64,000 nucleotides of DNA from Bugula neritina. Lineage: Eukaryota; Bryozoa; Gymnolaemata; Cheilostomatida; Bugulidae. This document shows, piece after piece, positions 23,442 through 35,109 of this stretch. The stretch lies in assembly GCA_964035545.1 (NCBI GenBank), contig OZ037765.1, forward strand, positions 32,301,004 through 32,365,003, given 5' to 3'. Within the stretch, counting starts at the first letter, position 1. Each line of letters starts with the position of its first letter. The notes under the pieces were generated by a model, which was not told the DNA's origin, ran no database searches, and saw nothing but the letters and a program-made list of their open reading frames with translations. Position numbers and translations under genes: made by a program.

Positions 23442-25984
23442 GTTTCACCACATATGCTCTACTCTACTCCTTTCTTGTTAACACTGAAAGTTATTTTTAG
23501 CAGTTGTTTTTGTCTGGAATACTAGTAAATCAGTCTGTATTATTTGTACCAATACGTATTTCTCAGCCTCCTGTCTCCCAGGGCGAACAATTTCTGTTAG
23601 CGGTGTACATTGTGTTTTGATTGTTGAGAAATTATGTTATTGTAACATCAACTGGACTCGTAGAGTGTGTTATTTAATTTAGTAAAAATGATTTGAACTG
23701 TCCACCTTTAGCATGTGTTTCTCTATGACAACATTAACATTGTTTAATCTCTGCTAATTTACACTATGTGATAAAATGTATTATTTATTCAAATATAATT
23801 TGTCAAACCGACATACTATGTTATGTTTTCCAACTAAAAACATTTATTATCTCAAAGTTTACTTGTCTCTACGTCTGCTCTGCATTGAAGCAATTTGTCT
23901 GTTAACTGATTAGCAAAGGAGCAACAGCAATGCATAATTATCCAGCAAAATAACTTGCAGTGAAAAATGATATTCCACAATCAGAATAAAATAATTATAT
24001 TCTACTACATTCGAAGCCATAGCTTTTAACCAAAGGTACTCTGCTTTCCTAAATGAAAGCGCCAGTGAAAATGGGAGGGTCTTTCTCTACTAGTGCTACA
24101 TGCACATGATTTAAATAGAGTGTATAAGTGGGCGAATGTGGGATTTTTCTATTGCAGATAGTTATTAGATATAATTATCTTTGTTCATGTAACACTAATT
24201 ACAGCAAATTAGCGCAGCGTTAGAACTCAAATAACCAGATGGAGTATAATTAGTCTGTATGTTCCAATCACTGCAGCTACCTGCCGTATGCTGCCTGCTG
24301 TACGCTGCCTGCTAGGTCCAAACTGCTGCCTCTATATTCAACATGCACGAGATGCTTGTAAGGCATGGAGTGTTGCTAAAGTCAATGCAGCGAAACAATG
24401 AGTATACCTGTTTCTTCTAATGCTTAAGTTTTGCGCAGTCATACAATATGATATTACCTGAGCATTCAATTAGATATGTGCAAATATAATGTGTCAACTC
24501 AGGGCAACTTATAATTCTTGATTTAAAGAACAATAGAAAAGGCCTCCTGTGATTTGGAGTTATGCCAGCATTCCTAACTGCTTTGTTTGGATAACCCTCT
24601 GCTACAGCTTAGTCATTACAATGGTCTATTGAAAGTTATGACATTACAACTTAGGTAAACTTGATGTCTAAAATTAGCTGCTAGTTGCAGTGTTATAATC
24701 AAGGCACACATGCAATGGAGCTGCAAGTGAAATCAAATTTATTATTTATTGAAATCTTATTAGCTAGATTTTCGCTAAACTTTTAACAAACTCAATATTA
24801 CATCAATCATATTATGTTTCAACTCACATTAAAATCAGTTTAATCTTTGAGTGTGAAAATAATTTTTTTATACAATTAGCATCCTTGCTTGACTTTTGTC
24901 TGTCACAGTAGTGCAGCTGATTATGTAATAAGGATTCCTTTGGTGTGCATAGGCTATACATGTTATTACCATTTAGTAATGTTAATTAATGTATTTATAG
25001 TTTATCTACATGGAGTATTAAACAGCTTTAAGAATCCCTGACGCATTTCGTTTATAATGCAGTATTAAAATATTCATACATGTTTTAGCTATCATTTACA
25101 GACTCAAATGCTCAAACAATTCATTTTTATAAGAAATTCTATGCCCATGCTGGTGGCGTTTTCATTATGTTCTGAAGTCCACGATATTATAAAACTAGTA
25201 GTAATTATAGCTGGCCTTCATTGCATGCTATTCTTAACTGCTACAACACACAGCCTAATCATTGAGCTGGCTTGAACATTAAAACTTTAAGGCCAGCTCA
25301 ATGATTAAATAAAATAATAAAAGAATATTGAAATACTAAACATGTATAATGTTGTGACTGAAAAGGTTTTCATTAGACTAATAAAAGCTGAAGTAGCCCA
25401 TTATTATATTCATTTATATATCAGTGTATAGTCAACAGGATGTATTCTTATAAGATATTGTATTGTTGTTTATAATATATCCTTTATTGTGCAGTTATAA
25501 GTTATTGTCAATTGTTAATAATAGCAACACCAGAAATGTTCATTATAATGCATGCATAAAAGGTATATTTGACTTTAGGTAAATCCAAGTTTATAGATTT
25601 TGAGGTCAGTCAATATTTGTTTGCAAAACTTATTTAATCAAACATTATGCGACAAGAATTCAACAAAAACAAATATGTAATAAGGCTGGTATAAAAGTAA
25701 CTAGCACGTATCTTGAGCAAACCATTATGCTACAACTCACTGCAAAATCTACCTTAATACTTTCCATAAACACAGATGAATTTAAAAACAAAACAAGCAT
25801 CTTCACATGAAGAGTACAAAATAAATTTATATACATTGACACTTAAAGTTATATATATATACTACATATATGGTAATATAATGATAATATTATATATAAC
25901 ATTATTTATACAACATTACCATATTATTCATTATAAGAAATCAATATTGTGTATAAACAAAGCCTTAAATTGACTATACTTAGT
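23442..25984. other. Intergenic, no gene seen
   Basis: AT-rich sequence between the 3' ends of TM9SF3 (+) and the gene at 26129 (-). The only structured item noticed is the perfect hairpin at 25256-25307. Confidence 0.5.
25256..25307. repeat. 16-bp perfect inverted repeat (hairpin)
   Basis: TAATCATTGAGCTGGC at 25256-25271 is perfectly complementary to 25292-25307, with a 20-base loop. It could be a small element relic or a structured RNA. The stem is short for a typical miRNA precursor. Confidence 0.75.
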
Positions 25985-25990
25985 TTTATT
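25985..25990 (-). terminator. Polyadenylation signal for the 26129-26674 gene
   Basis: TTTATT on the + strand (AATAAA on the minus strand) lies about 139 bp downstream of the minus-strand stop codon. Confidence 0.5.
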
Positions 25991-26128
25991 GATAGAAAAA
26001 TATCCACCTGCTGCTTGTAACAAAGCCAATTATTGCTCTAGTCAACTGTCTATGACAAGCCAATACCATATACATATACAGAGGGGAGACAAAACTTGCT
26101 ATAGGTTGGAATATTCAAGGAGATGCTT

Positions 26129-26674
26129 CTAGTCAGTAAAGTGTAAACCTTCATCTGAAGAATACGCTATGTCATTAATAAAAATGTCCTCATCATATTT
26201 GATACACTCTGTTAGCACAATGTTCAGTTTCACCGTGAGATCGCCAAACACTTGGCGGCCATGTTGTAATAGATTATCACGCAGCCTTTTCCTGCTTTCT
26301 TCCGCTTCATCCCGACAAACTGGCACGGAAAGAAAGCTAGTCGTTCCCTCAATGAATCTCCACTGCACGTTCTGAGATTGAGACTTGGTCAGTTTGCCAG
26401 CCCCTAGAGGTATTCCATTTATCAGACGAGGAATCTTCTTGTAGCACGACATCGGTATTTGTCCATCGGAATAGACTGGTTTTACCGTGACATGCATTAA
26501 ATAGCAGGCCTGAGATGGGTGGGCGCAGTCTTCACCCACATTGTTGTTGTTCACCATAGACTGTTTGCAGGCTATGTTCCAGTTGGAGACGATAACGTGC
26601 GCCTCTCTTGAAGAAATAGCAAACACTGACTTAGTGGGCGTGCGCAGGGGCACGGTAGAGGGAAGCTGAGACAT
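26129..26674 (-). CDS. Unrecognised single-exon protein, 181 aa
   Basis: An uninterrupted 181-codon frame with balanced amino-acid use stands out from its AT-rich surroundings by higher GC and CpG content. ATG 26674 has A at -3, and the frame ends at TAG 26129-26131. I do not recognise the family. Features visible: no signal peptide or membrane segment; an Asn-run (NNNN) near residue 43; alternating hydrophobic and polar stretches typical of beta structure (AHVIVSNWNIA, YLMHVTVKPVY, VFGDLTVKLNIVL); a basic helix-like EAEESRKRLRDNLLQHG around 122-138; and an acidic tail (DEDIFINDIAYSSDEG). A small, soluble, mixed alpha/beta protein is the most that can be said. Absence of introns could mean a compact gene or an old retrocopy. 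The adjacent SINE at 26800-26915 lies in its 5' flank. Confidence 0.7.
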   Translation of the reverse strand: MSQLPSTVPLRTPTKSVFAISSREAHVIVSNWNIACKQSMVNNNNVGEDCAHPSQACYLMHVTVKPVYSDGQIPMSCYKKIPRLINGIPLGAGKLTKSQSQNVQWRFIEGTTSFLSVPVCRDEAEESRKRLRDNLLQHGRQVFGDLTVKLNIVLTECIKYDEDIFINDIAYSSDEGLHFTD

Positions 26675-26799
26675 TTGACAGATTAGCTATTTCCTGTTAC
26701 CTAAAAGATTGTAAATCATATGAACATCTGATAACTTGCTAGTACCACTCTGCTTGGAGTACTTGTACAAAGATTCAAAATTTTGTGTGTGTAAACTTG

Positions 26800-26915
26800 T
26801 CTGTAAAAACACTGCCCCCCCCCCACCAGGAATTGAATCTCAGACTTCTAACTTGCAACTGTGTGCCACTCTTTACAGTTTACACTATAGGGGCTACTGG
26901 GGAATCACTATACTA
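26800..26915 (-). mobile_element. SINE, second tRNA-like family (degenerate copy)
   Basis: Read on the minus strand, it has TCCCCAGTAGCCCCTATAGTG as the head and GATTCAATTCCTGG as a B-box-like element, the same arrangement as 37206-37312 (+) and 52068-52165 (-). It ends near a C/G run. Degenerate, with no target duplication seen. Confidence 0.65.
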
Positions 26916-26925
26916 CATTCTCTAT

Positions 26926-28285
26926 AGTTACTAAGTTTAATTGAGTTTACATTATATATTATATGTATATTAATGTTATTATAATTTTGTCTATTATATA
27001 TTATGTCTTAAATATCATATTTATTATACACAATTGTTGAAGTATATATTAGTTGATGACATAGACACTCAATATATAGATAATACAATATAATAAAATA
27101 TAATTAATCGCACAACATTATTTGAAAAATATACAACACAATACCTCTTTAATGAATGTGCTTTTACTCAGTTTACTTGCTACTAGCAGAAGTTGAGCGA
27201 CACAGTTTCCCAGATGTAGATCTAACAAGATTGTAATGCAGTCAGTGATGCTGCTATATCAAGCTGCTTATGAAGAACTCAACTTAAGAACTGATCAGCT
27301 GCCAATAAACGCTGCCTTTAATAATCACAGTACAAGGTTTAGTGTGCAGTATTTCGAGCAATAACTCAATGGGATATTAGTTCAGCCTATTCATACACTA
27401 AAAGTATACAAACATTATCATCTATGCCTGCCAACTTCGCCAAACAATGGCTCTTTATTAATTCACCAAATAAATATTAGCTCAACTTACATGTGTAGTT
27501 ATGTGTGGGGGCTGTCACAGACCACCCCTACTAAGGTACATGTTATATGAGTAGCAATAGTTCATGCGTTATGCAAGTTACAAAAGATCAAGTGTATAAT
27601 ATTCAGCAATGTATTGAACTATGCTATTGATCTGATGTTAGAAAATTTCAGGCCAATAATTGACCTTGAACTGACGTGAACTTTAACCTTTAGGGTGGAG
27701 TTAGGCAGAAGGCAAAATGCATTATTTGTAAGGACATGTATTTCTTGTATGCATTTATGCTACGAACAGACTTTGGATTAAATTGGATTAATCCCCCCTG
27801 GGTAAAGCACTATGATCAGAACACACTAAAGGAAGGTTATAGCCTAGTGAACATGAACTAAAAACAAAGTGATGTTGTGAACAGCACCTTTCTTTATTTC
27901 AAGCAAGCACTTCAATCTGTCTAATAGACTTAGCTAAATTATTTGCTGCAGTACTAACACTCAGGGTCAAATGTCATTGGCAGCAGTTCCAAGGGATGTT
28001 ACTTTACTATCAGCTGCAAACATGACAAACTTCAGTGTAGTAGAATTTTGTCATTGTGTTTTGTTGCAAGGCATAAGCTAAATTCACTAGCTTTAGACAC
28101 ATGGAAATATTTGGGTAATATTTCATTCAACTATTGAGTTGCTTGCCCAAAAGAGTTCGGACATTGACTGTAATTCTAATATATAATAGCAATACAATTA
28201 ACTATATGTAGGAAGACAACTCCAGTGTTAATTGCTCTGCCTAATTAATTAAGCTAAAAGGTTTCTACAAGAAAATTTAATGTGC
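26926..28285. other. Intergenic, no gene seen
   Basis: AT-rich interval between the divergent genes at 26129-26674 (-) and 28550-29920 (+). No convincing frames or repeats beyond scattered short AT motifs. Confidence 0.5.
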
Positions 28286-28290
28286 ATGCG

Positions 28291-28351
28291 TGGGCGTGGC
28301 GTGTGTGCGAGAGTTATAGTCCCACTTATAGCTTATGATCTTTCTCATATA
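28291..28351 (+). promoter_or_regulatory. Candidate promoter of the sulfotransferase-like gene
   Basis: TGGGCGTGGC (28291-28300), a GC/CACCC-type box, is followed about 45 bp later by CATATAAATT, a TATA-like motif. Both precede a probable 3' splice site (AATACAG, 28489-28495), suggesting that a 5'-UTR intron lies between the promoter and the coding exon. Confidence 0.35.
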
Positions 28352-28549
28352 AATTAAAATCTAACAACATCATGTCATTCTTGTCATTCATCTGTCATCC
28401 AGCCACTACAGTCACTACATTGGACTATAGTAAGACTGTCACTGAGTTTGATTTGTATATACTTAATTTACAATTTCATGCTCCAATAAATACAGGATGA
28501 TGACCCAGAGATTTGCTAGTTCACGTTGCCAGTCATTACGAGCACCATC

Positions 28550-29920
28550 ATGGCTACCTGGCCTGTGATTAGTCAGTTCATCAAACACTGTATCTACTTT
28601 GTATTTTTTTCTGTATTTCGCTGCTGCCAGCTGACTTATTGGAAGTTGACAGGAGTACAACGTCACCTGGATAGCTGCCGGAGTGGAAGGAACCACGCAG
28701 CTTCTGCACAGCTGCTTAAAGTTTGGTTCCGTTCAACAGGAAGAAGAATAAATATCAATCTACAGCATCACTTCCTGTCCACTCATGTGAGGTTTGTTCA
28801 TCCCGGGTATGCACTACAAGCGCACATTACACTAATGACTGTTACTGATAAAGAGGCTATATTTAGTATTTCTGCTGCGACTGACAACGTGTTTGACGTT
28901 AAAAAATGGCCATTGGTAAATTTAGGACTGCTGCACTCGGCCAGGTATTTACTTGTTATGCCACTCAGTTCGTTGATCAAACTTGGAGAAGATTTGGGTG
29001 ACCCAAAGGTGAAGGTCATTTGGTTATACAACACGTCAAGGTGTGGTGGTACGGCTCTAATGCAGGCTTTTAACTCCTTACCTGATATGGTAGCAATTTC
29101 TGGACCCAAGTGCATGATTTCACTTGATTTGGCTTTTAAAAGAAAGCTTCTGAAAGGAAAATATAAACATTATGTGAATTCTGATGAATACCGACGAATT
29201 TATCGAAACATCGTCCGACTGCTGCTCAAACCATCTCAGAAAGAAGCTAATGTCGTTGCTGTTAGGGCACACGGACAAATGTCTAAAACAGATCTCCAGT
29301 TAATACCCAACTTGTTCCCTCAGTTTTCCGGAATCTTCATGTATCGCAATGCAGCAGAACAGATTTCCTCCCTGTACAGAGTTACACACGGCTTTGACTT
29401 GCACTCTGATTGTGCTTTAACTGTGATCAAACATCCATGGCTCTCAGTGCTTTTACCAAACATCTGGCCACTAAACCTGTTATACATTGTCTGCAACGAC
29501 CCACAACATCTGCAGCACCTGTTTAAAAGAGAAAGTATTAGAAAACTTGATAATTTCGTTATCGCTGTCATACAATTTGGTGAAACATGTTTTCATTACA
29601 AAGCTGTGGTAGCTAAGGGTGTACCAATAACTGCATTTAAATATGAACATTTTCTAGCTGACAAGCTGGGGTTCTGTGAAGCACTATTTCATCATGCGGG
29701 AATGGAGTTGACAGTAAAGAGAAGAAAGTTAATAGCTGAGGCATGGAAAGACGACAGCCACAAAAGCACTCCTCTTAAACGAGACCTTTTCAAGCATATA
29801 AAAGTGGAGATCACTGATGAAATGGTGGAAAATGCTAACAGTTTCTTGCAATATTATGACTTACCAGAATGGAACGAACCAACCAACTTACCAAACACTG
29901 TTCAATACAGCAGTCAATAA
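28550..29920 (+). CDS. Sulfotransferase-like type II membrane protein, single coding exon
   Basis: 456 aa from ATG 28550, the first in-frame ATG, in good context (ATCATGG). Residues ~6-28 form a hydrophobic anchor (centre CIYFVFFSVF), predicting a type II Golgi protein. Around residues 160-169, YNTSRCGGTA after a beta strand (KVIWL) matches the 5'-phosphosulfate loop of the sulfotransferase fold. YRNAAEQISSLYR around 265-277 has the Arg and Ser spacing of the 3'-phosphate-binding motif. Together they predict PAPS binding and transfer of sulfate to a glycan or other acceptor. The rest resembles the large uncharacterised sulfotransferase-like families of invertebrates rather than a named vertebrate enzyme. 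The loop has Cys-Gly where many family members have Ser-Gly, so catalytic competence is uncertain. The TAA stop is embedded in the AATAAA signal. Confidence 0.8.
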   Translation: MATWPVISQFIKHCIYFVFFSVFRCCQLTYWKLTGVQRHLDSCRSGRNHAASAQLLKVWFRSTGRRININLQHHFLSTHVRFVHPGYALQAHITLMTVTDKEAIFSISAATDNVFDVKKWPLVNLGLLHSARYLLVMPLSSLIKLGEDLGDPKVKVIWLYNTSRCGGTALMQAFNSLPDMVAISGPKCMISLDLAFKRKLLKGKYKHYVNSDEYRRIYRNIVRLLLKPSQKEANVVAVRAHGQMSKTDLQLIPNLFPQFSGIFMYRNAAEQISSLYRVTHGFDLHSDCALTVIKHPWLSVLLPNIWPLNLLYIVCNDPQHLQHLFKRESIRKLDNFVIAVIQFGETCFHYKAVVAKGVPITAFKYEHFLADKLGFCEALFHHAGMELTVKRRKLIAEAWKDDSHKSTPLKRDLFKHIKVEITDEMVENANSFLQYYDLPEWNEPTNLPNTVQYSSQ

Positions 29921-29921
29921 A
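29916..29921 (+). terminator. AATAAA overlapping the stop codon
   Basis: The hexamer includes the TAA stop (29918-29920) of the sulfotransferase-like gene. If used, it gives a 3' UTR of only some 15-30 nt. No other canonical AATAAA was noted in the next few hundred bases. Confidence 0.5.
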
Positions 29922-32424
29922 CTTTTAAAACATTTTATCTAAATCACAGTCTAAAGTGAGGCTATTTGGTATAATATAGCAAAACCACATTTTACTACAT
30001 CACAACAATTATAATATTACCTTCTACTGAAGACTAGCTTTATGATACCCATGCTAATATCTCTGTATATGTTTTGAAACTTGTGAAGCTATATTGATAA
30101 TATACTATATTTTTCAAGTAACTTACAAAATAATGTGAGATTGAATTGAAGATTAGAAATATCTTAATTATGTTAAGAATGAAATAAATTGGAGAATCAA
30201 AGAATACAAATATAATATACTGTATAGTAAAATTTTTTGATGAATACAATTTTCATAAATTGTTGCAATCATAAAACAGCATTTCTTGTCAGGGAAACTA
30301 GAAATATTATAATTCTCGATTTAGTTTGCATAACAATGTTTTAAATTGCTATACCTAATCTTGAAATGTTTTAGTTAATTTGTACACTGTTGATTACAAT
30401 TAATTTATAATGATTTGCTGTTCTGCATAAATTCCATAGCTGCCTACTCACTCAGCTCATGTCTTGAAAACACAAACTACTTGAAAATCTATCAAATATG
30501 CTGGGCTGATTCCTTTGACTCTAAACTTCTGGTCAGTTATAGTTTCATGTAATTTTTTACTCAACCAACTTTTGCCAGTATGTTTCAATATTATTTCGGG
30601 TTTTATTGTAGTAACCTACGTGCATAGTTCTCAATACTATTTGCTATTATGGATGCCTATTTAGTTTTACTAATAAACTTTCCATCAACAATTTAATAGC
30701 AGCTATAATACTTACAGTAGCATTAGGGTGATTATTCTATATTGTGCATCCTGTTTACACATTACTGCATGATAATGATGTTACGTCCTGCGTAGCATTG
30801 CATAACATCATAAAGCTGTTGTTGCTACTCTAAATAGTACACCTGTGACTTGTTGCTATAGCAACTGGTGCCAAGCTAACAGCTACTATATAATATTCCA
30901 GAAAAGGCTTTGTATGCTGCCAGGCATGCAATGATTAAGATAGAACTTTCTAGAATGTATATAGTTATGTAGATCACACCTACGCGCAGCTATTAAGAGC
31001 ATATCATTTGGGTGAGGTTAGCTCAGCATGAGTCATGCATAGTTTGAATATCTGATGTTGGGAATTCCAACTTATGCGTGACTTCATATGGATATTTACC
31101 ATAATATACTGTGGTTTAGGAAATGCAATTAAAATAATATATTTACATTGAGATGTTTCTGTGAAACTGAAGCGCATAGTTTTCATCATGGTTGGGCAGT
31201 AAGTAACCCACCCCATTGTCATGTGCCTAAGCATCATGGGTACCCAACTAAATCCAGACACAATATTCTACACTCTTTAGAAGCACATTTTAAGTTAATA
31301 TTTAAAACCTTTCTTTTAATTTTTAATCAGTAAAAGTTAGTCATCAAACTTTCCCCTAATATTATGATATAATAGACAGCATGAATAGCTGCACCTAACT
31401 AGTTTAAAGAGATGAGATGGGTACAGCCTACAAAGATATATAGCATCAAGTCTAGCTTAACTTTTTGTATATGACACTGCAGATTATCTCTGCATAAACC
31501 TGTATGTATGTATGGTATGTATGGCTTCATACCATAACAAAATAACATCCAGTTGTAGTATTTTATTAATTGGTAGTTCTTTAGTATGCTTACGTTAATA
31601 GTAGCTTCTGTTATAATGCTTTCTAAAGCTGCATTTTATATACGTCAAAATGTAACTGCATACCCCAGTGTGTTTTGTGTTGTTTGATATTGCACATAAT
31701 TATATGTTACATAATTGTACTTTATTTCACCAGCAGCTCACATAGATGTGAAACAGTTTTATGAGGTTAAGTTCTACATAATTTGCATCAATTACTCAGT
31801 TTTGAAGTTGTAACTATATGGTTGCAGATGAAGCTATAGGCATTTGCATGTTTTACTCACTTTTGTATTTTATTGTACTGGAATATTATTATGCTATTCA
31901 GCACTTCATATGTATTTACATTTTATTACAAAACTATATAATCTTGTACTAATGAGGTGAAGGAATGATACCTCATTAGTTATAGCACACAACAGCACAG
32001 GCAGCAGTAGTAGCAGCAGCAATGAAGGCCCTACGTTACAACTTGTGGCTAATTAGTAGTTCAACATGCTGACAGTAGCTGCTTTTCTGCTGCCAGTTTA
32101 CTAATTATGATGTAACAACTGTTAGTATAAATGAGAGGCTAGGCAAATAGTAAGCACTGACCGCTAGTAATAATACTGATATTACTGCTAGTCCAGCTGC
32201 AGCAGCAGTAGTATTATAGTTATGGTAGTGTTAGTAGTAATATACAGTAGTACTAGTAGTAGCATTAGCATTAATAGTAATAATACTATTAGTAGCAGTA
32301 GCTATTACTAGTATTAGTGGTAAGTTCAATGAAGCATGGAGGGTGTTCTAGCAACCCCTACCAACCGGCTTCGTATCTAGGAGAGTAAGAATTTTCCACA
32401 CAATCTGGGAATCTTCAAGAATAA
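29922..32424. other. Intergenic, no gene seen
   Basis: AT-rich interval between the 3' ends of the sulfotransferase-like gene (+) and BAG3 (-). It contains TATG-type short repeats near 31504-31530 and a degenerate triplet region (32140-32325). Confidence 0.5.
32140..32325. repeat. Degenerate AGT/AAT/AGC triplet region
   Basis: Three-base-periodic but irregular runs such as TAGTAGTAATA and GCAGCAGCAGTAGTA, without coding potential. Similar triplet clouds occur at about 15640-16440, 54420-54670, 55910-56080 and 63585-63720, and purer forms lie in UBE2R introns. Confidence 0.6.
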
Positions 32425-32430
32425 TTTATT
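32425..32430 (-). terminator. Polyadenylation signal of BAG3
   Basis: TTTATT on the + strand (AATAAA on minus) lies about 170 bp downstream of the BAG3 stop codon. Confidence 0.55.
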
Positions 32431-32598
32431 ACTTATATGATGTGATGATATCTCAGCTAAATAACAAACTGTATTATGTACAAAAATAGCTGTTTTGTTG
32501 TTCAAACAAAAACAGTAATAAAACTTGTGTAAATATAATAGAATAAAAAGAGTAGTTGGCAAAAGAGATTATAACTGTAGTACATAGGGATACACATG

Positions 32599-34551
32599 TC
32601 ACTCATTACATTTACTCTCTAGCAGTGCAAGTACAGATTCTATAAAATTGACTGTTTCTTTCCGCTTTTTTCGAATTTCTACATCACCATGTGTTGACAC
32701 ATCATCTAAAGTCAACTGACACCTGGTCAGCATTTCATCCAAGTACCGATAGTCTTTGCTAGCTTTGCTACCTGAGAAGCTTTCTACTTGCTGTTTGTAC
32801 TCGTCAACTTCTGATTTTACTTTTTCAATAGCTTCATATGATTGTTTTATGAGGTTGATAGTATTAGCATTGTCGTCTGCTTCGGGCACTGACTCATCCA
32901 TTTCTCCATCACTTTTACATGCAGTGTTTAAATCGTTGGCACCGGTTTCGCTGTTTTCTTCCACCGCAGTTGTTTGAGCGTCGGCGGCCATTTTATCTTC
33001 TGTCTGAGGCTCTTGATGTTGGGACGTTTCACAGTCACACTCCTTGTCACTCTGTGACTCAGGAATTGTGTCACAGTCACACTCATCCAACTGTGAGTCA
33101 TGGTTGTCATACTGAGATTCTACTCGACTCAAAGGAACTTTTTCATAATCTTGCCCATTGGCTTCTCCCTTCGATTTTTCCTGCTTTGCCTACAACACAT
33201 ACACGCAAAGTATTAAAACACAATGGCTGGCTTTAACAGGCTTTGTAAGCTATAGTATCTGCCTAAATATGGTTGTTAAGTTTTATAAAATGAATAAAGT
33301 CCCCATCACCTCAAACCTACACAATAAATTCTATATTGTTCACAAAATTGCAGTCCTGAGGGTAAAACTTGTGCACTAATAAACTGGTTATACATGCGCT
33401 ACAATTATAGTGCCTGAAACACACAATACCCAACTATTTCACTACTGCATTGAAGCAGTATGTCTTTCTAAATTGACTGAATTTGATTTATAAAAGTGAA
33501 TTTAAGGAAACCTAATCGAAAGTGTGACTGCAATTTTCTCGTTTGAGATTTACTATTTGTGAAAATACTTTCGAAAATAGACAACAACTGTTCAAATGAA
33601 TAATTTTGGGGTGACTTGAGACAAAAAACTGTGAATCAAAATGCTGGAAAAGAAAGAAACTTGAGCAAATAAACCTTCAACTCTTGGCAATATTAAATTA
33701 TTAGTTTCAAATCCTTTAAGGGTTGAGTATCTATGAAAGTAAAATAGTAAATATACATGCATTCTTAAGTAATTACTCAGCAAGAGTAGTGCAAACAGTA
33801 CTATAGTATTCACTGTGTTATGTAAACCAACCTGCTTGGGCTGAGGGCTTTCTCGTCTGCTGCCTGACACGGCTGACTCATCATCTGCTTTTGGTGCTGC
33901 CGTCTTTTCCTGAGGGATTATTGCTTTTGCCTGCACGGCACCACTTTCCGGTTGCTGTTGAGAGAATTCCCCAGCTTCACTGTTGATAGGAATGGTCACA
34001 GAATATTTACCAGGACCTCCTTGCTGACTTTTCGGACTTCGACCTCGAGGCAGAGTTGAAGACTTGTCAGTTATTAAACTTTCAAACGGTGACTGCTGCC
34101 GTAAACTCCCCGCGCGAGACCGAAGCGGCCATATTGGATTAGTAAAGAATGAGTCATCTGGCTCATCAAAGCCTGAGAACCAAGTGTCGCTGTTCATTCG
34201 GGGCTCAAACGGCGTATTGTGATATCCCTGCTGCCGGGGTCTAGCTCGGAGCCCTCTGCTGTTTTCCTCCGCTGGTTCAAAAAAGTGATTAAATGGAATA
34301 GATGTGTATCCATGATCAATAGGCATTCTTCTCTGTGCTGCCGCTGCTGGAGTGGGTGATGCTGACCTTCTAAGCATGGATCCCATGGTATTGAGCATTC
34401 CCCTAGGATGGTCTACCTGTCTTGGGTCGTCCCACGTGGTAAACTGCCTGGCGTGATTTAAGTAGTAAGGCATACCTGTTCTGCTATCGATCCTCATTTC
34501 CCAGTCTTCTGGTAGGCGAGTTGTTGACGCGTCTTCGGTTTCACTTGTCAT
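32599..34551 (-). CDS. BAG3: BAG3-type Hsp70 co-chaperone (WW plus BAG domain), two exons
   Basis: 436 aa from exons 34551-33832 (240 codons) and 33189-32599. The single GT-AG intron is in phase 0 (CCCAAGCAG|gttggt ... tgttgtag|GCAAAGCAG). A WW domain occupies residues ~13-44, with W17, YY at 29-30, W40 and P43, and should bind proline-rich partners. A long disordered region follows, carrying an IPI motif (187-189) equivalent to the IPV motifs that recruit small heat-shock proteins, and an acidic Asp/Cys-rich stretch. The last ~80 residues are a BAG domain, seen as charged helices such as IEKVKSEVDEYKQQVE and RKKRKETVNFIESVLALLESK. This domain binds the Hsp70 ATPase domain as a nucleotide exchange factor. 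WW plus BAG identifies the BAG3/Starvin lineage, which acts in chaperone-assisted selective autophagy. The promoter contains CCAAT boxes and a heat-shock-element-like array. Confidence 0.94.
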
Positions 34552-34622
34552 TGTTGCTGCATCTGTTTGCTCGCGCTATTTATGTAGGCTTGTCAACACA
34601 CTAGAATACACTAGCGATGCTG

Positions 34623-34645
34623 GAACATGCGAGAATTTATTAGAA
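34623..34645 (-). promoter_or_regulatory. Heat-shock-element-like array upstream of BAG3
   Basis: GAA triplets at 34623-34625, 34633-34635 and 34643-34645 are spaced exactly 10 bp apart, the spacing of alternate units in a heat shock element (nGAAnnTTCnn). The intervening half-units are imperfect (TGC, TAT instead of TTC). They lie 72-94 bp upstream of the BAG3 ATG. BAG3 is a known HSF1 target in animals, so heat induction is a reasonable inference. Confidence 0.5.
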
Positions 34646-34685
34646 CACACGTGCAATATATTAGATGAAATAAACAAGAACTATT

Positions 34686-34755
34686 ATTGGTTAGTGTGTA
34701 AACCACAACGTTATCTTATTGGTCAGTCGTTACATTCTATAGCGGGTTATATTGG
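34686..34755 (-). promoter_or_regulatory. Three CCAAT boxes (ATTGG on +) in the shared promoter
   Basis: ATTGG occurs at 34686-34690, 34718-34722 (in ATTGGTCAG) and 34751-34755, spaced 32 and 33 bp. On the BAG3 strand these read CCAAT and lie 135-204 bp upstream of its ATG, a typical NF-Y position. They could serve BAG3, the divergent gene at 35180, or both. Confidence 0.5.
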
Positions 34756-35102
34756 TACAGTCACGACCTGAATCTATATCAATATTGCTCGGCAAAGAAT
34801 GACTCGATCACTCGTAACATAATGAAAATCAAACTTTTGCTGTAATACTGAGTTCGCTCAATAATACTACTGAGCTCATAAATAACAACTACTCTTACGT
34901 TATATATTGTACGCACAGACCTCACGCAAAATATCTGATAAATACGGTATTAGTTGAAAGGGAACCCAACAATGGATTTCCCCAGTTGTAATCGGCAATG
35001 AGTACAGTTTGGCCGGGCATGTCATATCCAGGGTATTATAATGAGCATGAATCTGTCCAATGAAAATTGAGGAAAATCACGGTGAAACGCATCTTCCACT
35101 GC

Positions 35103-35109
35103 TATAAAA
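35103..35109 (+). promoter_or_regulatory. TATA box of the DUF5662-like gene
   Basis: TATAAAA lies 77 bp upstream of the start codon at 35180, an arrangement compatible with transcription starting near 35133 and a short leader. Confidence 0.5.

Noticed and set aside
28526-28549. Upstream TTG start for the sulfotransferase-like protein
   Set aside because: Eukaryotic initiation favours ATG 28550, which has a good context; the preceding codons are probably 5' UTR.
33592-33831. C-terminal extension of BAG3 exon 1 into a 319-codon frame
   Set aside because: It reads through the donor CAG|gttggt into intron; splicing to 33189 restores a BAG domain.
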